Positions 32,899 through 45,831 of a stretch of 64,000 bases of DNA are shown piece by piece (within the stretch, counting starts at the first letter, position 1; each line of letters begins with the position of its first letter). The translations under genes were made by a program, and so were the position numbers. The notes beneath the pieces were generated by a model. It ran no database searches and was not told the DNA's origin. It saw only the letters and a list, made by a program, of their open reading frames with translations. This DNA comes from Euborellia annulipes (taxonomy: Eukaryota > Arthropoda > Insecta > Dermaptera > Anisolabididae). The stretch is taken from assembly GCA_023213315.1 (NCBI GenBank), contig JAKCPI010004538.1, positions 1-64,000 of the forward strand, given 5' to 3'.

Positions 32899-33849
32899 GA
32901 GTGGTTGGTTCAAAGCAAAGGTGAGCCAAGTCCAAAAGTAAACAATTTTCTTAATTTTCCCTTTTTGGATAGTAAATTATGGTAGTTATTCGGCGTAATT
33001 AATTAACCATGTCCGAATATCAATACTAATCGTCCAGAGGCAGAAGTTCCTTAATGCAAAAAAAAAAAAAATTGAAAAAAATCTAAAAATTCAAAAATCT
33101 GAAAATATAATTTAAAATCTGTACTTAGATAAAGTATAATTTAAGTTCTTAATGGGGTTCAGTAGTGCAGATGTTACGCATGTTTTTCCCGAGAAGAGGG
33201 CGTTATTTGTCTTAAAAAGTAAGCCAATAAAAACACCTATTACGAAAATTTGCCAAAAGATTTCAGAATCAGAAAAGAAAAATTCGATTTTTCTAAACTT
33301 TAAGCCCTTTGCGGCACGTCTAAATGACCTCCGATTGGGATGAAACTTAAAATTTATATGTATTCTAACTATCTGCATATTTTTAAAAGGTGTTGCCTTA
33401 AAAAAAATCCAGGTAATATAAAATTAGAGCCGCTTTAGAGCACATTTTCTATTGAAATTTTATTTTCTCTATAGCTCTAAAATCTGACGTGATGGGGCAA
33501 AACTGATGGCATTTTTGAAATCAGCGCTACCCAAATACCCAGAAATAGTTTCAAATTCTCAGTCAACAAAATCACTGTTGCCTAGTGTAATTAATCAAAA
33601 AAAATTATAACTTTCTGTCCCAATAATCCCTTATGAATTTAATTCAATTAAAAAAAAAAAAAACACATTGAAAAATTTCTTATAAAAGTCTAGTTTTTTT
33701 TTTAAGTCCGTTTAGACGCCGCTCTTACACCCCCTTAATGATTGCAAAAATGTAAAATAATTAAATGTTGTATCTTTTAAGAGGAATTAAATACAAGGCT
33801 TTAATTTTGATTCATTGGACTTGGTTCACGTTTGCTCTGAACCCCTCAT
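32899..33849. mobile_element. Tc1/mariner-like non-autonomous element (right arm)
   Basis: Mirror of 23463-24418. The internal frame at 33112-33378 on the minus strand is identical to its left-arm partner, which reflects duplication and not selection. Confidence 0.65.
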
Positions 33850-34177
33850 TTATAAATTCAAATTTTTTTCTTTTTTTTTTTATTCTAGTTACTTGTCAAC
33901 CAACCTGTGTACATTAATGGTTTCAATTCTCTAATGGATCATCATTAGGGGCTACAAAAAATTTATAAATATATCTTTTTTTTTTTTTTTTTATAAAGAA
34001 CTAGCAACATAAGCCTCTCTTTTTAGAAAATTGGGCTACAAAAAAATTTTTAGAAACATTTGTCTAAAATATAACAATTTTGTATCAGAGATGTCATCGA
34101 AAGTGAGCTAATATAGAATATTCCATATGAATTTTATATAAAAGAAATTATGTTAAATTAAAAGGTTATAAAAAAAA

Positions 34178-34240
34178 TCTGGTTTGACTGGCGCACACCT
34201 TCGGTAATCGAAAGTTGTATTCTGTGCTTGTCACACCAGA
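34178..34240. mobile_element. Solo HINE terminal hairpin (right arm)
   Basis: Mirror of 23072-23134. tctggtttgactggcgcaca opens it and tgcttgtcacaccaga closes it, flanked by A and T runs. Confidence 0.8.
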
Positions 34241-34249
34241 TTTTTACCC

Positions 34250-34511
34250 ATCCCATCTCGCACAGGGACCTACATCTTGTGGGTACGTGGATGGCGACCA
34301 CGAGCTGCCCTGAGCTGGGACAGTCTTTTTGTTCTTTGTATGTCTGTCTCTTCCTTCCTCTTTTCAACAGGGGCCGTGCGACGGGCCGGCCTGTTCTATC
34401 CTTCTCAGTCGTAAAAACCCATGATAGGGCTGGAGGGAAATAGTGAGGTCCGTCGATCTCGCATAGCGGGAATAAGGCGAGGACAGAAGAAGAAGAATTT
34501 ACCCATACCAT
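34250..34511 (+). pseudogene. RTE-like LINE tail (right arm)
   Basis: Mirror of 22804-23060. The phrase KIVRSVDLA…RGxKARTEEEE is read on the plus strand near 34436-34500. Small indels relative to the left arm (for example caggggccgtg against the left arm's form) break the overlapping frames. Confidence 0.55.
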
Positions 34512-35204
34512 AGCATTTTCTTTTTAATTGATAATTTTTCATGCAAAAAAAAAAAAATAAATAAAAATCAATCAATACTATAAAAGAAATATAATTTTTA
34601 ATTCAATTAAATTTCATCCTCCTTATCTCGGGATTATAATCAAACACATTGAATTAAAAAAAAAAAGAACGTGATCTTATTGGCGATCTAAATAAGAAGA
34701 TCTTTTGGTTAATTAAAAAAAAAGCCAATTATCTTACAAATGAATTTCTAAAAAAAAAATTTATTTTTTTTACTAATCCCCCTTCGGCAAAAATTCATTA
34801 TAAAAAGGTTGATAATTCATTATACGGGATTAATATGCAAATGGAGAGAAGAGAGGACGTCGCCGTGGGGGTGGGGATATTAAAATAAAAATAAAAAAGA
34901 AATTCTGGTAGGCGTTGAAGAGGTTTAATAAAATAAAAATTAAAAGAAGATTCTGGTATTAACTCTGTATTAATACATTTTTGCAAAAATCCCTTGTTAG
35001 AGTGTGCCTATTACTTGCTAGAGAGTTTTCATTCTCTTCAACGAGGATGTTTTTGAAACAACTAGGGCCATGTAAAGTTAAAATATAATAATACATATGG
35101 AATATCAGGAGAAGAAAAACAGCCGACCTTTTTAAAAAAAAATAAAATGATATAGGAGTGGTTCATCAAAGTTGGAGTTTCATTATATTAATTATAAAAA
35201 AAAT

Positions 35205-36001
35205 TGGTGTCCGGGCACAGCACACACTTTGTCTTACTCTTAAGAAGAAGTTGTCCACTGGTTGTTGGGGTGCTGGTCACACCAGATTTTTTGTGTCGAG
35301 ATATATTTAGTTTTCCATAGCACCTTAGTTTCAAACTTGACTACGCGATTCATAGATGGCGCTGAGCTATGAATGCTTCTACATCAGTAAAGGGCACTTC
35401 AAACAATTTTCACGAAAAATTTCACTGATATACTTTTTAAAGAGCATCAAAAAATAATTAATTTATGAATTTTAAACAAAATCGTTGTAGCAAATTTTGA
35501 GAAAATCGCAAAAAACTGAAAAAGTACATCAGTAAAGTACTAGTACTTTTGACCGATTTTGTTCAAAAGCTTCGTGTCACGCCGGGGTCATCTATTGAAT
35601 AGTATTGAGAAAAAGCCGGGAAGTGGCGCCAAATGGAGCTGGTCTGGCTAAGAAATATCTTTTTCAAAGCAGACAATAGAGCGATCGGCCTTATTACATA
35701 AAAATTTATCTTTTTAATATATTAGTGAACGGTACCATTTGGGCTGCTAACTGGGCTCTATTCTCAATACTATGCAATAGATGGTACCTTACGTAAATAT
35801 AAAATTTAAACCTCCCAGCTCTTCGTTCTTGAGATATTTTGTTCACACCCACACACGACAGACCACGTTGCGAAAACAACTTTTCTGGACTCAGGGAACA
35901 CCAAAACGTGTATATCCATCAAAATCTCGACATCGAATTTTTGACATGAATCCAATACCTAGTTTCTATATAATATATTCATATATAGGTAAGAGAAAGT
36001 C
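35205..36001 (+). mobile_element. HINE-like element shared by both arms (right copy)
   Basis: Mirror of 21351-22150. The opening hairpin is damaged (ggtgtccgggcacagcacac… ctggtcacaccaga) but longer than in the left copy. The nested GGTACC element is at about 35583-35787. The end is gtaagagaaagt at 35990-36001. Confidence 0.78.
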
Positions 36002-36747
36002 AAAATTCCAAACGATTAAAGAATTATTCTTTGAATTTCGTAACTGCATATCTATTCCTCCCCTGTCTGTCATTTTAGAACAGAACTCAGAAAGTGAAAG
36101 TTAGGGGAAGGTGTCAATTTCCATCTTTCTCTCTCTCTCTCTTGTGCTCTATGTTTACACCATGAATGAATGCATATCATCATCCATCCATCTGCTTTGA
36201 ATGTCTTTTGAGGTATGTTACATCGTTGATGATAATGATGATGATGAAAGGAATACTGATTTACGTTATTAATCTTATAATTATGTATGAATGCATGTTG
36301 AGGAGAAACTATGACGACGACGCTCGTCGGCTTTTGATTCATCTTTAATTTTATCAAATGTTGAAATATCCCATTATTCAAACTTTCTTTAAATTTTTTA
36401 TTTAAAAATTGATGTTTGTATTTATCTAAAAATTCGGTGGTCCAAGAAGGATTTTCCTTCACCAGTATCTACTAATAAATAAGAAATTATTAATAGGTTA
36501 TATCCGGTGCCCGTGACCTGGATTCTCAATGTATAGATTGTGCCTGGTTGTAGGGAGAAATTAGTGAACCCAATATGAAAGACATTTCTCTTGATGCCTG
36601 AAATTGCAATCTGTTTGAATTTAAGTAGAAGAATGCGGTACTGTGGCTAGTGGTAGGACATGCCGAGTACAAATTGATAGGCCCTTGGTTTGACATCCGG
36701 CGATATCTTTTGATATATTTTTCGGCTGTTTCAATTAATAAATATCC
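36002..36747. other. Right-arm mirror of 20613-21350
   Basis: A 130-codon minus-strand frame (36070-36462) crosses a CT microsatellite and a CAT-repeat patch. No domain was recognised, and the left-arm version is broken up. It is probably not a gene. Confidence 0.45.
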
Positions 36748-36845
36748 CTTCTATACCAAGGGTCGCGGATTCGGATCCCAGGCAATTCGATGATTTGGAT
36801 ACCAAATGGCTTAAATAAATATGCCTGGACCCCAAATATATCGAT
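36748..36845 (+). mobile_element. SINE family 1 fragment (right arm)
   Basis: tataccaagggtcgcggatt followed by cggatcccaggcaattcgat is the box B region and body start. Mirror of 20505-20612. Confidence 0.7.
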
Positions 36846-37144
36846 ACTTGGAAATTCAAAGGTCATAAAGGACAAAATAGCAAAAATGAGTTAGATATAC
36901 AAAAATGTTCAGCTTTTTGAGCCATACTAGACAGTCTTATTAAAATTGCGCTTTCTCAAAAAAAGTGTTGTTTACGCCATTAATTAAAATAAAACATAAG
37001 GGCGTAAAGGGCAAGCTATCTTCGAAGCTTAAGGTTTTAGCTCACTTTGCGCAAATTTGTCAAAAGGATCAGAAATTTTGCGAAGTGTTTTTCAAAGACT
37101 AAAATAGTTATGAGGGAAAATGTTTTTTTTTTTTTTTTGCTCTC

Positions 37145-37190
37145 GGGGGGGGGGGGGGGGGGGGGACAACAGCGGGGAGGGGGGGGGGGG
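37145..37190. repeat. Long poly-G tracts (right arm only)
   Basis: Two runs of roughly 22 and 14 G separated by acaacagcggggagg-type sequence. No counterpart lies in the left arm. The tracts could form G-quadruplexes or may be a base-calling or assembly artefact. Confidence 0.7.
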
Positions 37191-37650
37191 TACCAAGCAG
37201 CTCAATCTTAGGAAATCAATCAAAATAGTAAATTAATTACAAGAGATAAACTTATTAGAAAGTGACCTAAAATGTCTAGAAGAAAAACAACTAAGAAATA
37301 TTAGAAACCAGGCCTAAAGAACACCTGAATGCTTTTAGACTTCAATAAAATAGATACTTAAAATGTTGCTAAACATTTAATAGAATATGGTCATAATTGT
37401 AAAATAGAAAACATCGAATTGACCCATGTGGCAGGTAAGGGAGCAAAATTAGATATCTTAAAAACATTGGAAATTCAAAGAGGTCAAAAAAGGTCAAAAT
37501 CTAATGAATGAACAGTTAATGTTACTTCAAACACCTTTGTTCTGAATAGAATTCTCTAATGTGGTTTCTCAACAAGCTCGACATTCCTGAAAAAATTCCC
37601 TCCTTCTTTTTCCAAACTCCCCTCCTCCTCCCCACTCTGACTACCCCAAT

Positions 37651-37866
37651 TTCTTTTTTTTTTATTAAACACTCACACTTTTTTCTCATTCACACCCACA
37701 CTCGACACACATTAACACAGTCTTTTCAGTCACTTAGGCCATATAAGACTTACGATATCCGTTATTGATTAATATAAATATTGGGGGTCCAGGCATTTTT
37801 ATTTAAGCCATTTGGTATCCAAATGTAGAAAGTAGACACGCTACCAACTACTCCAACCCAAGAGCA
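37651..37866 (-). mobile_element. SINE family 1, right arm only, head deleted
   Basis: Poly-T, then acactcacacttttttctca, the cagtcacttaggccatataa block and the tttggtatccaaatg body. The segment that should hold box B is deleted. The duplication actaccccaatt is at 37639-37650 and 37867-37878. The left arm has the empty site near 19914-19922 (actggggtagt). Confidence 0.9.
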
Positions 37867-37921
37867 ACTACCCCAATTAAAAACAGAAAAAATGCAATAG
37901 TATTCAGTATGTAATTCACTT

Positions 37922-37948
37922 CTGAAGATGACACATATTGTGTCGAAA
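37922..37948 (+). ncRNA. Hammerhead-ribozyme-like core in a Penelope tail
   Basis: ctgaaga (fits CUGANGA) at 37922-37928, one extra T, a 6 bp stem gacaca/tgtgtc at 37930-37935 and 37939-37944 with a three-base loop, then gaaa at 37945-37948. Penelope-like elements are known to carry hammerhead motifs in their terminal repeats. The extra base and the lack of an obvious helix III and cleavage site make activity doubtful. Confidence 0.35.
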
Positions 37949-37979
37949 TATGTATCAAGTGTTAAATAAATTATTGAAA

Positions 37980-39111
37980 CAAAAAACCTTGTGTTGTCTT
38001 ACTTGCATTTAATTCTCCTATTAAATCAGCCAACGGTTATCAGTTTAAAATTAATATTATCATGAAATAATTTTATCAAAAAATGTATTTAGTTTATAAT
38101 AAAATGATATTATTTAATACAATTTTATCTAAGGTAGGTAATTCTTTGCAGCTGCTTTTTCTTACCAAAATTCATTTTCTGACCTCTTTATATAGGCCTG
38201 TAGTTTATAAATATTTATATTTGTTTAAGAAAAGGAGGTGATAATAAATAAAATTTGTAAATTATTCAAGTTATTTACAACCAAGTGACAAGTAGTTAAG
38301 TAAGTAAGGCAGAGCTAGATAGACAGACAGACATAGGAAATAACTAACAACCCAAGAGACTATGTTTCATTTATTTCAAGTTGGGTAGTTGAACCCTCGG
38401 CGTGGCAGCCGTTTAATGAAAGACAGGAGGATCATTAATAACCGGTGCAAGGGGCAGAGGGAGCAGACAGCAGGTTATGGAAGGGTGGCTGATGCCTTCA
38501 AGTGTATGTGTGAGTGATACCAGATGAGTAACAAGCACAAGAGCATATCCAATTAATCAATCGGAGGGATTAGTGTCAATCCAATGAGCGGGAGCTCATT
38601 AACCAATCGGATTTTTTTTTAAATATTGACTGGCCATTTAATTAGAACAGCAAGATATTTATTTAAGAAAAATATTCTGATTGGCTTGCTTTGGAATTAG
38701 AACACGTAGTATGCTAATATTCTCTCCTCTAAATTGGATAGATATATGAACTCTATCCCCAGTAGGAATTATTATATCCGTACATTTGTTTCTGTATTTC
38801 AGTATTCAATGCAAATACATTCGAATTTTATTTGATATGATATGGACAAAATTTATTGATGATATACTAGATAGTATCTAAATTGGTAAAACAAAGTGAT
38901 TAAGTCTACTTTGAATTTTCTGTAATTTCTAAACTACAAATTTCTTTTAGGTTAAATAGGATAGAAAAATTTTGGAGAAATACTAAGTACACTGTTAACA
39001 ATATTCAAAGGATGTTCATAAACTGTATATGAAGTCTGTTACACCAACTGTTTATGAATTTTGCATTCGGGTATATGAAAAAATAATATTCTAAAAAATG
39101 ACATTTCATAA
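37980..39111. other. Right-arm mirror of 18673-19820
   Basis: Nearly identical to the left arm. No gene recognised. Confidence 0.5.
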
Positions 39112-39270
39112 TCCCGGTGTAACTAAGGGATATGGCTGGGGGGAGGAGGGCATGGGACCAGCCTCATATTGACTCAATTTTTCTTGGGGCGGGAAGTTGA
39201 GGGGAAGGGGCACGGGCCTTCGGGGAAGGGTGCCGGACCTCCTCCGGGACCCCCCTAGTTACGTCCATGC
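39112..39270. mobile_element. GGGCGTAAC-type hAT miniature element (right arm)
   Basis: Mirror of 18489-18672. The terminus ccccctagttacgtccatg is at its right end. It is about 20 bp shorter than the left copy because of run-length and small deletions. Confidence 0.65.
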
Positions 39271-40738
39271 GATTTATTAAGTTTCATAAAAACTTCATGA
39301 AAAAACTTCATACGCTAGTTAAAAAAAGATCCCTCAAGAGGTTTGAACTCGAGCTCTTGGTTTCCTACCTTCGTATATGAATTTGCATGACGCCTTTACC
39401 ATCTCGACTACTTTACTTTGCTAATGTAGAGAATTGTAAAATAAAAGAAAATGAATATATTTACAATTCTAAATTGTTGGCATATTAATTAAATGAAAAA
39501 AAGTAAAGAGTCTATTTCAATATATGTTACAAAATTAATAAAATAAAACGGGTCTTTTTATAAAAAGGGATTTTTATTGTGCAATCTAATAAATATTGTG
39601 CAATACTAGTTCTGTTCTCTGCTCTTATTATTCCACATGTTTACTGCACAAGTATCTCCTAATTTATTGAGCAATAATATTGCAATGTGTGGGTTGGCCA
39701 AGTAATACTATTGTGCAAAATAATGTGCAATATATTGACGTAAATATTGATCGTATAGGGGTGCATAAGATTGTGAAGTCTAAATGACCTAATATTCCGG
39801 AAAGATTTTCAATTTCTAATCTCTGAAAAGGGATGAAAATACAAATTGAATTAATTGTAGATTCTGTATAAGAAAATTCTTTTTATAGGTTAGCCTATTA
39901 TAAATGAAATAAAAAAATTGAATAGTTAATTGGTGTGAGAGGGTTTTCAAAGCAATTAAGTCGTCAAAGAGGGGAGAGATGCTGTGTGACATTAATCAGC
40001 CCTCTTCGGGCATGTCACATGCTTATCACCATGCAACTGGCTTCACGCTTATCATAGAAACACAGCGAGAAAGTCTTTTACTCTGGTAGTAGCACCACGT
40101 CAGGTCAAGGTCCTGACTCCTCCTCTCCACTCGATGTGTATACTGTATGTTATTTTAATCAGCTGATTAACATAACATTTATGCTCCCTCTCCCTCTCTC
40201 TCGACGAATAGTCATAATGCTATCCTATATTAATACTACTAACACTTCTCTATTCATTAATAAAACATTACAATGATGAGTGTGTACGGGAAAGGGAGAG
40301 CGCTGGTTAGGAATTAATCATTTTCCAAATTGAAACCAAAACCTAAACTAAACATCATAGAAATATATTATTACTATATGTTTTCGGAAGGTTATGAATA
40401 TATTCAAGGGTATAAATTTAGGAAATTAATAGAGTGAAAATAGATACATACGATAGAGCTAAATGGTTACATGCAAAGCGAGGGGGGTGGGGGTGACATG
40501 ATAAAATAAAATATGTACATTTAAAAGCCTCTAAACCAATAAAGTAAAAATCTAAACTATTAATCATTATCAAATTTAAATTTTTTATAGAAAATTTCAT
40601 TCTTCAGTTTAAACCAGAGTTTAAAAAAAAAACTAAAACGAAGACTACAAAGGTGAAGTAATGTATTTGAATTTTTAGGTTATATTTATCACGAATTGAC
40701 CTATTGAAATTTTTGATTTATTAACTGGTTTTCTTGTT
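39271..40738. other. Right-arm mirror of 16102-18488 without the HINE
   Basis: It contains the tRNA-like patch (39330-39420) and the empty site of the left-arm HINE near 39555-39580. No gene recognised. Confidence 0.55.
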
Positions 40739-41007
40739 TTTTTTTTTTTTTTTTTTTTACATTCACACTTTTTTCTCACTCACACTCACTCACACATTCA
40801 CACAGTCTATTCGGCAACTTTGGCCATTTAAGATTTTAAAGGATAACTGTTATATATGATAATATCTATTGGGGGTCCAGGAATTTCTATTTAAGCATTC
40901 TGGTATCCAAATGGCTTAAATAAAATCATCGGACTGCCTGGGGTCCGAACTCTCGAAGTTTGGTATAGGAGGAAGGCACGTTACCTACCACACCAAGCAC
41001 GGGGGCA
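40739..41007 (-). mobile_element. SINE family 1, present in both arms (right copy)
   Basis: Mirror of 15827-16089 with the same duplication (ggttttcttgtt at 40727-40738 and 41008-41019). The T run is longer. Confidence 0.92.
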
Positions 41008-41144
41008 GGTTTTCTTGTTATAAATATGTTTGAGCCACAGTGTCGGCTTCTAAAAAAAAGATCACTGTTCAAATCCTGGGTGTGAGGGTTTTTTCTCATA
41101 CAAATATTTATTTAATGTAAAGAAATCCTCAAGCAGGCATTAGA

Positions 41145-41590
41145 TTGAAATATTGGATCTCGCCGCAACAGCCCCCAGACAACTCTACGAGGAGAGGGAG
41201 TTGCTGTGACATCCCGTCCTGTGAAGAAGGTTTCCCTCTCAGTGATACATTCTTCGATTGGAGTAGGCTACACGCCGGTGCTGAGGGAGTCCCTCCTCAA
41301 CTAGGACATCCTAGCATAGAAGAGGTTAGATAAAAGGAACTGGGTGGAACCAGAAATAAGAATTAATTCACCAGCTAGAAACGAACGAGAGTTAGAGATA
41401 GGAAATAATGTAGCTTCACGAGGTGCCGGTAGATGGCTACGGCCAGAGGCCGTTTGGGTTTGAGGTGTGTGTCTTCTAGCGCTTAAGCACTTCGGGTAAA
41501 TAAACGGCGATCCCGATAGGAATTTCAAATAATAAGAAAAAGTCCTAGCTCGGGCAGCTCGTGGTCGCCATTCACATACCCACAAGATTT
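41145..41590. repeat. Dispersed GC-richer repeat, copy 2 (right arm)
   Basis: Mirror of 15245-15700. Frames of 62 and 94 codons match their left-arm partners but have no recognised domain. Confidence 0.6.
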
Positions 41591-42323
41591 GGGACCCTGA
41601 GCAAAATCATTTGGTTTAAATAAAAATATTCTGACTGTAATATTTAGACCAATTCGTATTATTCCCATTAAGTTTCAATTTTTACAGATTTTGAGTTAAA
41701 GTTTATCTTCCATCAATATGAAAGTTTTTAGTCTCATTACTATTATACAGTAGCCCTACTCTCCGGGGATACCTCCTTTCTTTCTCTTTTGACCTTTCCT
41801 AGTTTCTCATTTACCTAAAATTTATTGAAGTCTCTTCTCTCTATCTTAAGATCTCCATCCGCAAGGCCAACGACCGAACGCAAAATGGTGGTTAAAGTTC
41901 AATACAAACTCCAATCACCTGCGAATGGCCAATTTAAGTCCCACCCCCTCAATGGAGGTGGAGACACATTTGCACATTTCACTTACGATCTAGTGAAATA
42001 CTTAAATGTAAAGTTAAACTGCTCTTCTCGATCACCCTCTCTCTCTCTCTCTCTTTCTTACTCTGGTGTGAGTGTGTGCTCCATTGATTCTGAATGTTTA
42101 TTTCCCTACTCTATGAACTTAGTAACTTGCCAAAACTCTAATTGCCTATTAATATATAAAGTCCTCTCTCTTAATAAGGTACTTAGTTACTACTGTAATA
42201 AACGTAATTTTTGTTAAATTGGAAAAATTCCCTTGAGAAGATTATTCGGAGATCATCAATTTAATCTTTATGGAAACTTTTCTACTATTTAATGAAATTC
42301 TTTAAATAAATGAATTTTATATT

Positions 42324-42482
42324 CATGGGCGTAACTTAGGGGGGGGCCCAGAAGGCTCGTGCCCCCCCCCCCCCAGAGAGCTCCCACCCAAAAAAAATTG
42401 AGAAAATATGGGGCTTTCCAGGCTCCCCGGAGGATAGCTGCTTCCATGTTCCCCCCAGCCAAATTCTCTAATTACGCCCATG
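42324..42482. mobile_element. hAT miniature element (right arm)
   Basis: Mirror of 14351-14510. The duplication tttatatt is at 42316-42323 and 42483-42490. Confidence 0.88.
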
Positions 42483-42534
42483 TTTATATTGTTTTCCATT
42501 ATTCCTAGTAACGTTTATAACCCAGATCGAGTCC

Positions 42535-43055
42535 AAAAAGTGGTATTTATTTATTTAGAAAAATGTACAGTACATAGGGCTTCAGTTTTTTAAAATTTTT
42601 CCCTTTCTGTTGATGAGTCCGTTTAGGGGTCACAGTATACATAACATTTAATTAAGTAATGATATCGATGGCTACCGGAGAACGTTTCCCCGGGACCACC
42701 CACCCGAGGTTTCGCCGAGCTTGGTATTGCTTGACTGCAAGGATCTTGGTGGTTGTTCCTCTAATTCGTTTCCAGGACCTGCGGTTGTACATTTGTCCTC
42801 TATAAAAAGAGATGTTGATGTCGTTAGCATACTAACACTGACCAGGGATTACCCAATCAATGAGCTTTCAATTCTTCCAAAACCTATGGAACGAAATCTC
42901 TCAATAGTCGGACATTTCCACAACTTTATGGGGAGAGAATTCCACAGACTTCTTACCATTGCTTCCAATGAGCGAAACATTGTGACAGACGGAGAAAACA
43001 AGGGAACATAACCTACTCGAGCAACCAAAAAATGAAACATTTAAGAACTCAAGAT
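42535..43055 (-). pseudogene. Non-LTR retroelement C-terminus and 3' region (right arm)
   Basis: Mirror of 13780-14310. The minus-strand frame 42849-43040 reads MVRSLWNSLPIKLWKCPTIE. It differs from the left arm by two residues (S for N, S for Y) and is closer to the usual LWNSLP form, so the right arm keeps the more ancestral state here. Confidence 0.7.
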
Positions 43056-45831
43056 TTTAATAAAATATTTAAGGCTGATTCACAGTTTCTGTTTCCATAG
43101 ATATTTTAATGTAAAGGTCTGCAGTGGCGGTTCCAGGATTTTTTTTTAAAGGCGGACTCAAATTTTTTGGTGTAAGAAAGGAGGAGAGGCAGTGGCGCAT
43201 TCAAGTATTGTGAAGCAAGGCCTCTATCTCTGATCTTAGGCAGAGACAAACAATAGTCTAGAAAGACTAAATATTATATATTCTTGTTTTTTTTTTTCTA
43301 CTGGCCACAGTGAAGACTAAACAAATTTGTTTGCATTCGGCATTATCTATTCAAATATGAGCTCTGAATCCAGAATATGATTTATAAACTTTTTATTTTA
43401 AATATACAAATACAAGGTATTTGTATTATGTAATTTGTCGGAATTGTTAATTTAACTTGTCATTTTGGTAAACAAACTTCTTACATTTTTTTCCTTTCTA
43501 ATTCCTTAATTCCTTAAATGACAAGTCCTCTTTTTTTTACTTTCTTTTTTTTTTTAATAATTAAGTAAAAATAATTTTTTAATTTCTCTTCCCTCAAGGC
43601 TAAACATGTTGGGATTTTTTTTGAGGGAGGGGGGGGGCGAAGGGGGGGAAATAAGACGTCAGCTGTCAAGTGCAGCCCTGATTCCTGTGTAGAGTGCAAT
43701 TGACCAAGAACGGGAAGAAGGGTGATCCACCCTTAAAGAAGAAGACCCTCCTTTTTCTCTTCAACAAGCATAAACAAGGGAGCTGTTGAATTAACTAAAA
43801 AAAAAATAAAAAATAAAAATAAAAAAGAGGGGAGAAGAAAATATTATTATTCGTTTTTAGATACACAAAAAGAATCCCTCTAAATGCTAATAACTTTTCT
43901 TTTTTTTTTTTTTTTTTTTGTAGAATCCGGTATCAAACAAAAGCTTAGCTAAGATCACAAGACTTCTTGTTTATAAAATATTTTTGAAAATTGTTATCAT
44001 TTGAATTAAAGAACTTTCTGATGCAACTGAAATGTTTCTGGTCAAATAAATAAACCAGGGTTTTCTATAATCAAATTTGCTACAGTATCTTCAACTTCTC
44101 ATTTTAAATATTTATTACTCTTTGAAAACTGAAGAAGACATAAATCGAAATGTCTTGAATTAGGCTACATTTTACATCTTTAACAAATCACGTCTTATCC
44201 CAAATTTGTGATTAGTTAAATAACGCATGCACTTTCAAAATAGAATGGAATCCTCCCTTTGTGAAGGGGAATTCATCAATAGTATTAATAATTTCAATGG
44301 CGTAGCTTTGTATGATGAAACCGGATGTAGAACACGTTTCAACTTATTAAATGAAATTGATTGAAGAGTCAATTTTTTATTCTATTGGTTAAGTAAACAG
44401 ATTAAAATAATAATATAGTAGAGTCTTGCTAATCCGGATTTCGATTTTCCGGCATACCTGCTAATCCGGCGTGTATAAAAGTAACTTCTTACATTTTTCC
44501 AAATAATTAAAAAATAATTATACTTTTATCTCTCTTTAATACTGAAACATCATGGGCGTAGGCAGCGGGGGGAGGGGCCAATGCCCTCCCCTGTCTTCTT
44601 AAAATTTTTTGTTGCATTCCCGAGTCGAAATCGAACGCCTGGTTTGAACCTTTTAGTCCTGAATTCCCTTGTTATTTGATGGGATGTTATTTATTTACAA
44701 TTTTGTGAAAGCCTACTGATTCTACCAGGAGAATTAGAAGATTCAAACCCATACTTGAACGCCTGGTTTGAACCTTTTAGTCCTCAATTCCTTTGTTATT
44801 TGATAGGATTAAAATTTGGTTAAAGCCTACTAAACCTACCAGGAGAATTAGAAGGTTCAAACCAGTATTTGAGTCAAAATTGAAAGCCTGGCTTGAGCCT
44901 ACTAAACCTGCCACGAGAATTAGAAGGTTCAAACCAGTACTTGAACGCCTGGCTTGAACCTTGCAGTCTTCAATTGAGGACTAAAAGGTTCAAGCCAGGC
45001 GTTCGATTTTGACTCGGGAAGTACTGGTTTGAACCTTCTAATCCTCTCGGGTAAAAATTAAAAACAGTGCGATCTCAGAGCCAAAGCTTTAATAGATGAC
45101 CACCTTTCATTTTCTTTCATTCCTTGGATATTTGGATTTATTATCGATAAAAAAGAAGTAAGTTTTAAGTTTTATTTTCATTTTTTTCATTAATTTTCTT
45201 TATTATTATTAATTATTTTTATTTATTTAAGGGTCAACGTTATAAAAACAAGCCAAAACAAAATGATAAGGTTAGCTGTTATTTTTATTTTATTTATATA
45301 GATGTAATCTTATATTCTATTTAATTTTTTCAATTATATTCATTATAAATTTTAGTTGTAAAAACACATTGGCCTGAAGAAGCCACTTTAATTTTAATAA
45401 ATGAATACAAGGAACATTGGCCATTCATGTCATTTTGAAAGGTAAGAAGACAAATTAAAAAAGATTATAAATTTATAAAATTAATTTATATATTTTTCAC
45501 ATTTCCAGAGAACTAAATGAAGTTCTTACTGAAAAGAAAAATATTTTTCCACACGGGATAGCTAATGGTATAGGCCTACATATACAGTCAAGATAAAAAT
45601 TAATGTGATTTATTTTAGAGATGGAAACTCATTTTTACATCCATATTTTCTTTAAAACAATTTCAGTAATGAATCTCCAGAAATATTGAAATCGACACGA
45701 AGAGCATTTGGAATTTTTAAAATTTTTTAAATATATGTTATCTTATTCTCAAATTAAAGAAAATTGATATTTAAAGATTAATTTGATTTTCCTTTTATTT
45801 AAGAATTTAATTGTAGCGAAATGAAGAGCAA

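Larger units (their letters stand above)
36850..37965 (+). pseudogene. Penelope-like retroelement relic, C-terminal part kept (right arm)
   Basis: At about 37375-37510 the plus strand reads HLIEYGHNCKIENIELTHVA, then GKGAKLDILKTLEIQ. This has the form of the region after the GIY-YIG nuclease in Penelope-like proteins (short His/Gly, GK.LD..E..EI). Stops and a shift follow (…NEQLMLLQTPLF). The shared 3' region then runs to the ctgaaga…gaaa motif at 37922-37948. RT and N-terminus are missing here, while the left arm keeps an N-terminal piece instead. A SINE is inserted at 37651-37866. Confidence 0.6.

Noticed and set aside
36070..36462. Open frame of 130 codons on the minus strand
   Set aside because: It crosses CAT and GA simple repeats, and the left-arm mirror is shorter and split. 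No domain or conserved pattern.
41825..42217. Open frame of 130 codons on the plus strand of the right arm
   Set aside because: Its left-arm mirror is cut to 82 codons by a small change in a CT microsatellite. It has no recognised motif and runs through simple repeat, so chance is more likely than a gene.
44755..45060. CRISPR-like array of spaced repeats
   Set aside because: Repeat units vary in sequence, spacing and orientation, and lie inside a transposon with terminal inverted repeats in animal DNA.
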